Below, in pieces: positions 1-9,131 of a stretch of 12,621 nucleotides of DNA. A model generated the notes under the pieces. It did not search any database. It worked only from the letters and a program-made list of their open reading frames with translations, and was not told the origin of the DNA. Position numbers and translations under genes: made by a program. Positions within the stretch are counted from its first letter, which is position 1; every line of letters begins with the position of its first letter. The DNA comes from Candidatus Rifleibacteriota bacterium (lineage in GTDB: Bacteria; Riflebacteria; Ozemobacteria; Ozemobacterales; Ozemobacteraceae): positions 1 to 12,621 of the forward strand of contig JAFXRA010000082.1 in assembly GCA_017526725.1 (NCBI GenBank), written 5' to 3'.

Positions 1-2190
1 AGTAACGGTTATTTTAATAGAACAAATCAGCTTTCTAGAAGTATTTCATCTACTAGTAACGAAAAAGAAATACTTTTCATTGATATATATAAATACTATA
101 TGGATAATAGTGCTGTTATGGGCACTATTGCTCATGAATTTTCCCATATGGTTATGTTCAACGAAGCTTATTCTTTAGAAAACGGTATGCTTAAGGGGTT
201 AGCAAACTGGTTAGAAGAAGGCATTACTCAGTATATGCAATTTATATACAATGGTAAGTATTCTCCGAATCTTGATGTATTTATAAATAATCCCGATGTT
301 ACTCTCGTTGACGATAGAGATTCTGTCTGGAACGGAAGCAATCCATTCGCTAATTATGGGGCTTCATTTTTGTGGACCTATTACGTTATTGAAAAATATG
401 GATACGCTAATATTCCAAATTTCTTAAAGGCCGTTGTCAGGGCAAAAGTTGACGGTGGTATAGGAAACTACGATTCTGTATTAAAAGCAAGTAATACAAC
501 ATTCCAAAAAGTATTTCAGGATTGGATTGTAGCTAATTATCTCGATAAATGCTACAAGAGTGATGGTGTAACTCTATTAAATGAAGGAAAATGGGGTTAC
601 AAAGTAGACTGCGATAAAGATACTTCTAACGATATAGGTTATTCTCAGAAGCTGCCTGTTCCTGCTAACGAAAGCTTCACACTCTCTGGTGAAATGAATA
701 CTAGAGCAGGAAGCGTTAATTCATGGGCTGGTGATTGTATTCAGCTTTCTGGCAATAACGGAAATTTGAATATAGCTTTTGACGGTAGCGATAATGGCAC
801 TTTTGCCTGTGCTGTTGTAAAGAAGGGCACTTCAGTAGATACTACATGCGAATTTATGACATTAGATGCCAAACAGGCAGGAAACTTGGTCGTTCAGAAT
901 TATGGAACAACAGGAACCTATGAAACTATTCTTCTGATTCCTATGGTTTGTTCTAATTATAACTATGAAAAACTAAGCTATGTTTACTCTGGCAGTTTTG
1001 ATGATTTGAAAGTAGCAATATTCCCGAATCCTATATTTGAAAACTTCTTACATATTATTGTGAGAACAGAAAAGGAATTCGCTTCTGAACCAAGAGTACA
1101 GATGACATATAATGGAAAACAGGGATATCTGGTTATGAGTCCTGTTAATTCATCAACTTATATGACAAACTATACTGTTACAGCAGATGGTGAAGGAACC
1201 ATCGTTTGTTCTGGCACTAATAAAAACGGTGTTATTCTTTCAAATTCTTTGAATTTCTCGGCCTCTTATTATGCTAGAGGAAGTTCAGGTTCTTTGAGTG
1301 CTTCATATGCTGTCGTTGATATCCCAAAAGGTGCTTTATCTGCTGATGGAACCATAGTATTGGCTTCAAGCAACAATGATACTTCATATGAAGGTATAGT
1401 CAGAATGAGTAAGAATGTAGATCTTGCTTTGCCGGTAGATCAGGCTGATAAAGATCTTCAGATAACTATTCCAGTCAACAGCGAAGTCAGTGTGGATAAC
1501 AGTAAAGCCGGCTTATACAGAGCTACTACTTCTGGTCATAAGTGGGTTGGCCCTGTAACCTTATCTGATGGAAAGGCAAAGGGTAATATCGGAGTTTCTG
1601 CTTCATTGTTTATTGCAGCAGATGAAACCGCTCCGGTTATTTCTAATAAATTAGAAGCTCGTGGAAACGGTAAATATGCTGTTAAGGTAAGCGATGTAGG
1701 CAGCGGAATATGCAGCGATACCGTTAAGGTTACCTGCGATGGAAAAGCTCTTAAATCTACTTTTGCTGATGATGTGGTTGTATTTGATACTTCAGAATAC
1801 AAATCTTCTTCTAAAATTATTACAGTAGAAGCTGCAGATAATTCTGGAAATGTGGCTAGAGCTTCAATGAGAGCAAATATTGGAGCAAATGCTTTGTCAC
1901 AGATTACTGCTTGGCCAAATCCTGCAAAGAACCATTCAGTTATTAGAGCAACTATTACAGGAGCTAATGTTAACGGTGGAACCGGCTCTGTTAAAATCTA
2001 TGATGTAAGTGGTCATAAGGTTATGGATGGAGCAATGGTTGAAGGAGCTGGCGGAGTATATGAATTTGATTGGAATCTTGCCAACAAGAAAAACAAAGGT
2101 GTTGCCAATGGCGTTTATTTTGCAGAAGTAAAACTAAATGTGGCTGGCAATTCATATAAAGAACGAATTAAAATTGCGGTTTTACGCTGA
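1..2190 (+). CDS. Secreted zinc metallopeptidase (HExxH, gluzincin/M30-like) with C-terminal FlgD-like Ig domain; 5' end missing
   Basis: The frame is open from base 1 to the TGA at 2188-2190, about 729 codons. The ATG at 100 has no ribosome binding site and lies only 11 codons before the active site, so the true start is left of the window. HEFSH (nt 133-147) is an HExxH zinc site. WLEEG follows 22 residues later, and its second Glu (nt 217-219) is the likely third ligand, as in gluzincins; the spacing and HEF(S/Q)H form recall peptidase family M30 (hyicolysin), a family assignment made from memory. After the catalytic part come beta-rich regions, including FPNPIF (nt ~1021-1038) and an Ig-like segment near nt 1620-1870 (DVGSG, DNSGN). 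The last ~95 residues (WPNPAKN, IYDVSGHKV, GVANGVYFAEVKL) resemble FlgD_ig or type A sorting domains. Probably exported and surface-attached or released; substrate unknown. Likely co-transcribed with the next gene, 18 nt downstream. Confidence 0.82.
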   Translation, partial: SNGYFNRTNQLSRSISSTSNEKEILFIDIYKYYMDNSAVMGTIAHEFSHMVMFNEAYSLENGMLKGLANWLEEGITQYMQFIYNGKYSPNLDVFINNPDVTLVDDRDSVWNGSNPFANYGASFLWTYYVIEKYGYANIPNFLKAVVRAKVDGGIGNYDSVLKASNTTFQKVFQDWIVANYLDKCYKSDGVTLLNEGKWGYKVDCDKDTSNDIGYSQKLPVPANESFTLSGEMNTRAGSVNSWAGDCIQLSGNNGNLNIAFDGSDNGTFACAVVKKGTSVDTTCEFMTLDAKQAGNLVVQNYGTTGTYETILLIPMVCSNYNYEKLSYVYSGSFDDLKVAIFPNPIFENFLHIIVRTEKEFASEPRVQMTYNGKQGYLVMSPVNSSTYMTNYTVTADGEGTIVCSGTNKNGVILSNSLNFSASYYARGSSGSLSASYAVVDIPKGALSADGTIVLASSNNDTSYEGIVRMSKNVDLALPVDQADKDLQITIPVNSEVSVDNSKAGLYRATTSGHKWVGPVTLSDGKAKGNIGVSASLFIAADETAPVISNKLEARGNGKYAVKVSDVGSGICSDTVKVTCDGKALKSTFADDVVVFDTSEYKSSSKIITVEAADNSGNVARASMRANIGANALSQITAWPNPAKNHSVIRATITGANVNGGTGSVKIYDVSGHKVMDGAMVEGAGGVYEFDWNLANKKNKGVANGVYFAEVKLNVAGNSYKERIKIAVLR

Positions 2191-2208
2191 TGATACGGAG
2201 ATGATCAA

Positions 2209-2817
2209 ATGAAAAGAGCTAAATATTTACTTTTAATTATTGTTTTAATGGCATTTCCAATGATTCAGAACTGCGGAACCAGTAGTAAAAGCACTAGTTC
2301 TATAATTATTGCTGATACTCTCATTAATGAGGGCTGGGAAGCAATAAAAATAGGTAATTATGAAACCGCAAGAAGCTCTTTTGAACAAGCTTTGAATGAA
2401 AATTTAACTGAAGCTCAAAGGGTTAATGCTAATAATGGCTATGGCTGGGCACTTTCTAAATCTGGTAAGGTAACGGAAGCTATTCCTTATTTTGAAAAAG
2501 CATATGTTCATGATAATGAAGCTAAGGTTGGTTTGGCTGGCTGTCTGATATTCAGACATGTTTCTAATGCTGATTATGTAAGAGCAGCAGAAATGCTTGG
2601 CAATATGCCTCCGGAAAGTTTTGCTCAAGTTCATTCTGGTTTGGCATTGAGCTCAGCTAAAGTTCATGCTCTGGCTGCTCTTTGTTATGCTCTTGCTGGT
2701 GATGAAGAAAATGCCAGCAGATACATGAGCAAGGCTGCCGCTCTTGATTCTCTGATGGTAGGAACTACCGTAGACAAAATCGACGAAGCTTTTGAATTAT
2801 TAGACTGGAAGAAATAA
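2209..2817 (+). CDS. Small TPR protein with signal peptide, possible lipoprotein
   Basis: This is a 202-aa protein. GGAG at 2197-2200 lies 8 nt before the ATG at 2209; the ATG at 2201 runs straight into a stop, so 2209 is the start. The N-terminus is two Lys/Arg followed by a hydrophobic run (LLLIIVLMAFPMI) and Cys22. The residues before Cys22 (I-Q-N) are a poor lipobox, so lipidation is uncertain, while export or membrane anchoring is likely. Residues ~35-105 hold two TPR-like units (EGWEAIKIGNYETARSSFEQ; GYGWALSKSGKVTEAIPYFE), and a third lies near 155-180 (AALCYALAGDEENASRYMSK). TPR repeats mediate protein-protein contacts; no catalytic motif is visible. It sits between an exported peptidase and a giant TPR protein, which suggests a role in envelope assembly or secretion. 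A terminator follows directly. The partner is unknown. Confidence 0.83.
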   Translation: MKRAKYLLLIIVLMAFPMIQNCGTSSKSTSSIIIADTLINEGWEAIKIGNYETARSSFEQALNENLTEAQRVNANNGYGWALSKSGKVTEAIPYFEKAYVHDNEAKVGLAGCLIFRHVSNADYVRAAEMLGNMPPESFAQVHSGLALSSAKVHALAALCYALAGDEENASRYMSKAAALDSLMVGTTVDKIDEAFELLDWKK

Positions 2818-2842
2818 ATAGCATTTTATAAGCTTATTAAAT

Positions 2843-2873
2843 AAAAAGCCCTCTTTACTAAGGGGGCTTTTTT
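2843..2873 (+). terminator. Rho-independent terminator after the peptidase-TPR unit
   Basis: Stem AAAAAGCCCTC (2843-2853) pairs with GGGGGCTTTTT (2862-2872), with one T-G wobble. The loop is 8 nt (2854-2861) and a T-run extends to 2873. It lies 26 nt after the stop at 2817 and separates this unit from the giant TPR gene. Confidence 0.9.
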
Positions 2874-2874
2874 G

Positions 2875-2903
2875 TGTATTCTGTCTGTATATTAAAGAAT
2901 ACA
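2875..2903. promoter_or_regulatory. 8-bp inverted repeat ahead of the giant TPR gene
   Basis: TGTATTCT (2875-2882) and AGAATACA (2896-2903) are perfect reverse complements separated by 13 nt. The site lies in the 47-nt gap between the terminator and the ATG at 2921. It could be an operator or a 5'-leader hairpin. The promoter of the gene must be in or near this gap, but I find no convincing -35/-10 pair. Confidence 0.35.
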
Positions 2904-2920
2904 GAAGAAAGCACATATAT

Positions 2921-5900
2921 ATGAAATTGAGCAGACAAATCAGCCTGTTTTTTGTTCTTTTTTTATTTTGTTCCTCTGCCTTTGCAGAAATATCTCCAGA
3001 TTCTAAACAGAGTGTTTATGTTTCTGCAGAGCCGTTAGGTGTATCAACTGAAAGCATAGCTTCAGAGCCGGAACCTATAGCTGATTCTAAGGAAATAAAA
3101 ACATTAAAAGCTGAGCCTGTAAAAAAAGCTGAAGAAACAAAAAAGAAATTTATTGCTTCGACTACTGAAGAAATTGCAGATGAACCTGTTAAGAAGTTCT
3201 CTAAAACCATGACAGAGAAAGAACTGAAAGAGCAGGATGTCTTAACAAAACAGAAAGTAATGGGATTTGTTGTCGAAAATCAGGATAGACAGGCTGGTGA
3301 AGGCTGGCTGTTTAATGCTCGCTATTATTTTGAATTAAAACAATACGATAGAGCCATAAAAGAAATAGATACTCTGATTCGTTCTGAAGAAATTAATCCT
3401 CGAATGGTATGGGAAGCAAAGCTTCTTTTGGACGAGATTTATAAAGAACAAAAAAGATATGATGAGGCTCTTAAAAACCTCGATAAGATGATAAAAAAGG
3501 ATAATCCTGCCCGTATTTACCTGGTAAGAGCTAAAATTGCCAGGGCAGAACTTTTAAGTAGAGACCTTACTGGCATGAAAGAACTTCTAGATGCTTTTAA
3601 AAGATACTATTGGTATTTCCCTGAAAAAAAAGACATGGAAGCAATCGAATATCTGATAGGGTTTCAGCGAGGTTATGACTTAGAAATAGCAATGCAGGCT
3701 ATGGAAGCCTGGGAAGAAATATCAAAATTTCCTGAAATTGAGGCTGCTAATCTTGCTAATTTGCATCTGGCCATGCTTTTTGCTTTTGACCTTAATAAGC
3801 CGGAACGTTCTTTTGAATATTTGAAAAAAATCAGAGATGACCACAGTTTGTCTGCAGAAGTAAAACTTATAAACGCAGTAATTGGTCATTTTTATACGAA
3901 GAATCCTGATTTAAAGGCTATTGAAGATTACTATGATGACTATTGTCATTCCGTAAATGATTTATATGGCTTCAGAGTTGGTTCTATTCTATATGGACAG
4001 TTTTTATGCGAAAAAAAGAAAGATTACGAAGCTTCTATTAATGCATTCGAACGTATTTTGCATACTCCGGCAAGACTGATTGCATCTGAGTCTATATCGA
4101 TTAATAAACAGAGAGAAGAAAACGACGAATTAATTGATTGGTCTATGCTTGCTTGCAGAATGGCCGGTTATGTTTGTGAGTTTAAACTTAAAAATCTGGA
4201 TAGAGCAAGACTTCAGTATTTGAGAGTTAAGGAGTTAGGGTCTTCCAGAAGTAAAGAAATTAAAGACCCGGTTAATGATTCTGCTTTGAAAAGAACTGAA
4301 CCTTCAAAGAGTCTTGGTGAAGCTTTGTTTGCCATGGCTTATGAAAAATACAGACAGCAGAACTTTAAAGAAGCTATCAGACTCTATGACGAGTTTACTA
4401 AAAAATATCCCGAAAGTCCTTTATATAAAGAAGCTTTGTTCAGAATTGCTGTAATTATGGATGATGATTTAAGGCGTTATGATGAAGCAAGAGCAATGTA
4501 TGAACATTACATTATTCAATTTAAACCCTTAGAATCAAGATGGAATCTGGATAAACTTTATGATTGGGGAAGAGTTGACGAAGCCAGATACCGCATCGGA
4601 AATCTTTTGGCAATTCATCTAAATCAGCCGGTGGAAGCTTTAGATTTATTTAAAAACCTTGCAGATGCTTACCCCGACAGTTATTGGGCTAAACAGGGAT
4701 TGATAGACAGCGTCAAAATCTATCAGGATGAAGTTGCTGACCCGAATAAAGCAACTGAACTTATGAAAGATTTTATAAAACGTTATCCTGATAGTGAAGA
4801 AGCTGCAGAATATAGGCTTACTCTTTATAAAATAGCTTTGGGTAAAGGCGATGAAATAGAAGCTCTGCATATAGTAAGAGATTATCTTGACCACAGAATG
4901 CCTTCTGATAAAAATTATTTTACTTACAAACAGCAATGGCGTGAACTAGTTTTTAGAATCAGAGAAGAAAACCTTAGAAATAGACTTGAGGCTGTTGGCG
5001 ACTTAGATAAAATAGGGGTTTATCAGAGTTTGATTGATGTCGTGGCATTAGCTTCATCAACAGCTCCTCTTGAAGCATTAATTACCGAAATTAAGGGTCT
5101 TGAAATAAAAGATGAATATAGATGGTCTTTGGCTTATGAAGCAGGAACCAGATTATATACTGATTCTCCGGCAAAAGCTTATGATTTATTTACAGAACTT
5201 GCAAAAACGGCAACCGGAACTCCTAAGATTGCTTGTATGCTTACTTTGGGTAATATTGCATATCGAGTAAAAAAAGATGCTAATGAAGCGGTTAAGTGGT
5301 ATGAAGATGTTGAAAAATTGCTTCAGATGACTGAGCCTCTTAACGAAATCCCGCAGTATAGACTTGGAAGATTGTATTTAAAGCTTGGGCATGGATTAAA
5401 GGGTATGGAAAAACTTCGAAAGTTTATTACTCATTATCCTGACAGCAAATATGTTCCAAAGGCTTATCTAATCCTTGGTGATGCTTGTGTGGCACTGCAC
5501 AGTCCCGAAAAAGCATCTAGATATTATAGCCGTGTTGTTAGATTATCACCAGCATTGGCAGATGAAGCTCAAAAGAAGATTGCCAGTCTTGAGGGGCAAA
5601 TGTCTTCAGAACAATGGCTTAAAAAGAAAGCCGGTAAATTGAAGGATGAAATTGTCGATAAAGCATTGCCAAAAGAAGATGAAGTAGCAAATTTTGACAA
5701 ATCTATTGCAGAAGCGGCTGATAAGATAAAAAATGCTGAAGAGCTTGAAGAAAAAGATTTGCGTAAAATTGACTCTGAAACTCTTTATGGTTTGTTTTTG
5801 AAAGAAAATAAAACTAAAAAACCTGATGCAGACAGGATGATGATGTTTCTTACAGAAATATTGACTCGTACAAATATCCCTGCTTCTGTTAAAGAAAGAG

Positions 5901-8878
5901 CTTTGCGTCAATTAATATCAACCGGATTTTTCAGGTATAAAGAACCGGAAAGATTCATTGAATCTGCTAAAAAGATTCTTGGTAAACAGAATTATGCTGA
6001 CTGGTTGTCGGAACTTTTGTTTAAATTGGCTCAGTGTCAGGATTATCAGGCAAAAGATTATGTTGAAGCCAATAAATCTTATTTTGAATATACCTCTTTT
6101 TATCCTTCAGGTCGTCATTTTTTGCATGTCAGAAGCAGAATTCCAGAAGTTTACGAATTGGCTGAAGATAACAAGAATGCTGTACGTTTCTATCTTAAAC
6201 TAATAGATGATAATTCTATTCCAGATGAATACAGAATTAAAGCTTCTATGAATTTGGCAAAACTCTATTTGGGAGATGACAAGAAATCAGAAGCGATAAA
6301 GACATACGAAGTTGCTTTAGGTTTTGAATCTGATAAGAGACCTGAAATATGTTTGAGATTAGAAAAGCTTACAGATGATTTTACTTATGTTCAAAGAGCT
6401 TTGGAATCTACAGGTAGTGAAACTTACCGGTTAAAAGCTTTAAAGAGGCTTATAAAAAAGAACGAAGATGATGAAAATTACAGTGAAGCCAAGTCTTTGC
6501 TGGCAAAATTTGCGGGTAGTTTTTCAGAACCTGATTCTCTTTTATTCATAGAAAAGAAGGCTGATGAACTCGGTAAGCGTGGTGCTATTGCCGATATGGA
6601 AGACCTTATAGATTTGTATCCGGAAGAACCCGAAACTCCTGCTCGTATGTTCAAACTTGCTAAAATGGTAGAAGGAACAGAAAATACCAAATACAGAGCA
6701 GAAGATTTGTTCTACGAAATCACTCTTGTCTATCCCGAATCAGAATTTTTTAGGGAAAGTAAAATCAGAGCAGATAATGTTCGGGCTGTTAAAGCCTCAT
6801 CTCAGCTTTCTGATATGCTTAAAAAAGGCAATAAACAGAGTGAAAGCGAAGAAATTATTTTGGAAAGAGCTAGATTGCTTAAAGAAAACCTGAAAGACCT
6901 TCCTGGGGCAATGGAAAACTATGAAAGTTTCGTTAAGCTTTTCCCGAACTCTAAGCGTTTAGATGAAGTTTATATTATACTTGGAGACTTAGCGCTCTCT
7001 GAAAACCATGATTCCGACAAAGCTTTTAAATATTGGGAACTTGGTATGCAGGCAAGTGTCGATGTTTTTAACCGTGAAACATTGACAGAAAGAATTAATT
7101 CTCTAAGGAACTTTAATACCAGAGTTATTGAATCAAATAAAAAAGAAGACCACAAAAAAGGTTTGGATGAAATATTTGTAGTTTGGAAAATGGAAAAGAA
7201 TCCATTGTATGCGCTTGGATTATTGAAGAATGCATATTCAAAATCATCGAATAAACCTCAGGCTTCTTTGCTTCATTATTATGCTGGCCGCATTTATGAA
7301 GATAATAAACAATATGATTTAGCAAAAGAGGAATATGATAAGGCGCTGACTTATAAGTCTCACTCTGGCTGCAGACATGATATGGTTCTTTATCGAACTG
7401 CAAGAATGCTGGCTGCTAACTCTAACAAAGAAGGCGCAGCAGAATATTATAAACGCCTTGTAAAAAAATATCCGCACAGTTTGCTTAGTCGTTCTGGTTA
7501 TTACTGGCTTTGCAAATACTATGATGAAAAGAATGATTTGCGCAAAGCTTATGAAAACTTAGAAAATTTACTTGTTACATTCAAGGCTTTAAATCCAATT
7601 CATCGTGAAGCCTTAGAAAAGAAGCTTAAAGATGTCGGCAGCAGAATGAATATTGCCGATATGGAATACCTTAAGAAGTATTCTAAAACTGGCGGTGGTG
7701 AACTTCCATACTATATAGGCAAAGTTTTAGAAAATGATTTGCGTGATTCTCAGAAAGCTATTGCTCAATATGAAGAATTCCTGAAATCCAAGCCTCCTTT
7801 GGCACGCGGTCGTGAAGTTATGGATAAAATAGCACAGCTTTACGAAAAAGAAGGCGACTATGTCAAAGCTGTTGGTTATCTAGATATGCTGCTCGGCACT
7901 TATGAACCAAAAGCTGGTAATTTTGATTTAATTCTAAGAATAGGAACCTTACTTGAACATAAGATTAAGAATGATACTCTTACAGAACTCTTCTTCAGTT
8001 CAATTGAAGGGGAATATTACAAAGTCAGAAAAGTTCGCGATTATGCAAGAGCAAAGCTTAGAAGACTTGAAGAAAAGAAGCAGCGTCTGGCTGTTAAACC
8101 TGCTAAGAAGAAAGTTATCAAGCGTGAATATACCGAAGATGATGAAGATGTTCTGGAAGAACTTAAAGAAATTATCAGTAAATATGTTGATGATTTAGCA
8201 GATTACAAGATGGCAGAAAGAAAGATGGAAGACCTTTGGGAAGAAAATAACGAATCTTTGGCTACGTTAGATATTATGAAAGCCTTAGTGGATTTGAATA
8301 TGAAAAAGCTTCTTGATGGTGATAAGGCAGCTAAATACTATGCTAAGTGGCTAGAAGAAAATCCAAATGACCCACTTTACAAAGAATACACAATTAAGCT
8401 TTATGATCATTATATGGAAGTCTTAAAAGATGGTAACAAGGCGTTAAGGCTTCTCGAAGATTATACTAAAGACCACCCGATTTCTTTGGATTCTCTTGAT
8501 ATTGAACTTAAACTGGCAAAGGCAAACGAATACAGACTGCGTAATTATGACGAAGCCATTCGCGGTTATCAGAGAATCATTGATACTAGACAGAACGATG
8601 TTATCGTTCATGAAGCTTACTTCAGAATTGGATTCGTTTATAGAGATGGTTTTGCAAATTACAGTGAGGCTATCAGGTCTTGGCAGTCTCTTATTGATGA
8701 TTATTACAATAATGATTTCTCTGACCAGGCTCAGTTTGCTATTGCTTACACCTACGAAGCATACTTGAGAGATTATACCAAGGCTAGAGCTGCTTATAAC
8801 CTTATTCTTAACAGATATCCAAACTCATCGCTTCAAAACGATGTTCGTAATGCTATACTTCGCATAGAAGGCAAATAG
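2921..8878 (+). CDS. Giant exported TPR-repeat protein (1985 aa)
   Basis: The start ATG at 2921 begins a clear Sec signal peptide: KLSR, a hydrophobic core to about residue 17, then SSAFA with cleavage expected after Ala22. The ribosome binding site is weak (AGAAGAAAG near 2904-2912). Residues 23 to ~105 are a Pro/Lys/Glu-rich, probably disordered linker. The rest is almost wholly helical repeats of TPR/BamD-YbgF type, for example residues ~470-515 (YRQQNFKEAIRLYDEF, then RRYDEARAMYEHYI), ~1455-1520 and the C-terminal ~1850-1980 (NYSEAIRSWQSLIDDY; DYTKARAAYNLILNRYP). Many units carry the 'KYP-S' turn typical of BamD/CpoB-like TPRs. Two highly charged segments interrupt the array, at residues ~903-960 and ~1707-1750. 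No catalytic domain or membrane anchor is seen, so it is probably a periplasmic scaffold or surface-assembly protein. Separate transcription unit; function unknown. Confidence 0.88.
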   Translation: MKLSRQISLFFVLFLFCSSAFAEISPDSKQSVYVSAEPLGVSTESIASEPEPIADSKEIKTLKAEPVKKAEETKKKFIASTTEEIADEPVKKFSKTMTEKELKEQDVLTKQKVMGFVVENQDRQAGEGWLFNARYYFELKQYDRAIKEIDTLIRSEEINPRMVWEAKLLLDEIYKEQKRYDEALKNLDKMIKKDNPARIYLVRAKIARAELLSRDLTGMKELLDAFKRYYWYFPEKKDMEAIEYLIGFQRGYDLEIAMQAMEAWEEISKFPEIEAANLANLHLAMLFAFDLNKPERSFEYLKKIRDDHSLSAEVKLINAVIGHFYTKNPDLKAIEDYYDDYCHSVNDLYGFRVGSILYGQFLCEKKKDYEASINAFERILHTPARLIASESISINKQREENDELIDWSMLACRMAGYVCEFKLKNLDRARLQYLRVKELGSSRSKEIKDPVNDSALKRTEPSKSLGEALFAMAYEKYRQQNFKEAIRLYDEFTKKYPESPLYKEALFRIAVIMDDDLRRYDEARAMYEHYIIQFKPLESRWNLDKLYDWGRVDEARYRIGNLLAIHLNQPVEALDLFKNLADAYPDSYWAKQGLIDSVKIYQDEVADPNKATELMKDFIKRYPDSEEAAEYRLTLYKIALGKGDEIEALHIVRDYLDHRMPSDKNYFTYKQQWRELVFRIREENLRNRLEAVGDLDKIGVYQSLIDVVALASSTAPLEALITEIKGLEIKDEYRWSLAYEAGTRLYTDSPAKAYDLFTELAKTATGTPKIACMLTLGNIAYRVKKDANEAVKWYEDVEKLLQMTEPLNEIPQYRLGRLYLKLGHGLKGMEKLRKFITHYPDSKYVPKAYLILGDACVALHSPEKASRYYSRVVRLSPALADEAQKKIASLEGQMSSEQWLKKKAGKLKDEIVDKALPKEDEVANFDKSIAEAADKIKNAEELEEKDLRKIDSETLYGLFLKENKTKKPDADRMMMFLTEILTRTNIPASVKERALRQLISTGFFRYKEPERFIESAKKILGKQNYADWLSELLFKLAQCQDYQAKDYVEANKSYFEYTSFYPSGRHFLHVRSRIPEVYELAEDNKNAVRFYLKLIDDNSIPDEYRIKASMNLAKLYLGDDKKSEAIKTYEVALGFESDKRPEICLRLEKLTDDFTYVQRALESTGSETYRLKALKRLIKKNEDDENYSEAKSLLAKFAGSFSEPDSLLFIEKKADELGKRGAIADMEDLIDLYPEEPETPARMFKLAKMVEGTENTKYRAEDLFYEITLVYPESEFFRESKIRADNVRAVKASSQLSDMLKKGNKQSESEEIILERARLLKENLKDLPGAMENYESFVKLFPNSKRLDEVYIILGDLALSENHDSDKAFKYWELGMQASVDVFNRETLTERINSLRNFNTRVIESNKKEDHKKGLDEIFVVWKMEKNPLYALGLLKNAYSKSSNKPQASLLHYYAGRIYEDNKQYDLAKEEYDKALTYKSHSGCRHDMVLYRTARMLAANSNKEGAAEYYKRLVKKYPHSLLSRSGYYWLCKYYDEKNDLRKAYENLENLLVTFKALNPIHREALEKKLKDVGSRMNIADMEYLKKYSKTGGGELPYYIGKVLENDLRDSQKAIAQYEEFLKSKPPLARGREVMDKIAQLYEKEGDYVKAVGYLDMLLGTYEPKAGNFDLILRIGTLLEHKIKNDTLTELFFSSIEGEYYKVRKVRDYARAKLRRLEEKKQRLAVKPAKKKVIKREYTEDDEDVLEELKEIISKYVDDLADYKMAERKMEDLWEENNESLATLDIMKALVDLNMKKLLDGDKAAKYYAKWLEENPNDPLYKEYTIKLYDHYMEVLKDGNKALRLLEDYTKDHPISLDSLDIELKLAKANEYRLRNYDEAIRGYQRIIDTRQNDVIVHEAYFRIGFVYRDGFANYSEAIRSWQSLIDDYYNNDFSDQAQFAIAYTYEAYLRDYTKARAAYNLILNRYPNSSLQNDVRNAILRIEGK

Positions 8879-8906
8879 TGATGAGTGGTTGGTGATTAGT
8901 GGTGTG
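8879..8906. repeat. Degenerate heptanucleotide repeat, 4 units
   Basis: Directly after the TAG of the giant TPR gene the sequence divides into TGATGAG, TGGTTGG, TGATTAG and TGGTGTG, consensus TGRTKRG. The seven-base phase is visible by eye but the units are diverged. Confidence 0.5.
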
Positions 8907-8913
8907 TATCTAA

Positions 8914-8950
8914 AACAAGAAAACGCTTGCGTTAGCAAGCGTTTTTTGTT
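8914..8950. terminator. Shared (bidirectional) intrinsic terminator between convergent units
   Basis: AAAACGCTTGC (8920-8930) pairs perfectly with GCAAGCGTTTT (8935-8945) around a GTTA loop. The stem extends with AACAA (8914-8918) to TTGTT (8946-8950), leaving G8919 as a bulge. A six-T run follows the core on the + strand. On the - strand the complement of the A-rich left arm gives a broken T-tract. It lies 41 nt after the giant TPR gene and can also serve the leftward operon that ends at 9126. Confidence 0.88.
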
Positions 8951-9001
8951 CTCTTTCTTTTAAGCTTTACGCTCCGCTGCTCTAATGCTCTCTAAAGTAA
9001 T

Positions 9002-9074
9002 CTACCCATTGTCATAAACGTATAGCTTTCAGGGCTAAAGCCCATACGCTATACTTTTTATGACAAATGGGTAG
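9002..9074. repeat. 73-nt near-palindromic element, copy 1
   Basis: The outer arms CTACCCATT and AATGGGTAG enclose further complementary blocks: GTCATAAA/TTTATGAC, GTATAGC/GCTATAC and GGGC/GCCC around a TAAA loop. That gives about 28 base pairs with one bulge and two small internal loops. Pairing continues outside for T9001-A9075 and, after one mismatch, AGTA (8996-8999) with TACT (9077-9080). A second copy lies at 12100-12172 and differs at only two bases (9069 and 9070). The size, the palindrome and the intergenic placement suggest a REP/MITE-like mobile repeat. It carries no coding sequence, and no transposase is in the window. It sits 3' of the leftward operon. Confidence 0.85.
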
Positions 9075-9075
9075 A

Positions 9076-9131
9076 CTACTCTCAACTCTCAATTTTCTTC
9101 AACCTTCTATCTTCTATCTTATATCTTACTT
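9076..9131. repeat. Degenerate heptanucleotide repeat, 8 units
   Basis: Eight consecutive seven-base units, each starting with C: CTACTCT, CAACTCT, CAATTTT, CTTCAAC, CTTCTAT, CTTCTAT, CTTATAT and CTTACTT. The array abuts palindromic copy 1 and runs into the stop codon (9126-9128) of the leftward membrane-protein gene, so its last codons share the repeat phase. Confidence 0.55.

Noticed and set aside
100..102. ATG as the start of the metallopeptidase gene
   Set aside because: No ribosome binding site precedes it, the reading frame is open back to base 1, and it falls just before the active site, which would leave no N-terminal fold or signal peptide.
2272..2274. Firm lipoprotein call at Cys22 of the 202-aa TPR protein
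   Set aside because: The residues before the Cys (I-Q-N) fit the lipobox poorly, so it is noted only as possible.
5606..5911. Reverse-strand open frame inside the giant TPR gene
   Set aside because: Its translation is rich in Phe, Ser, Cys and His, as expected for the antisense of a Lys/Glu-rich coding sequence. It has no start signal and is covered by a convincing gene. The same holds for the other antisense frames in this gene.
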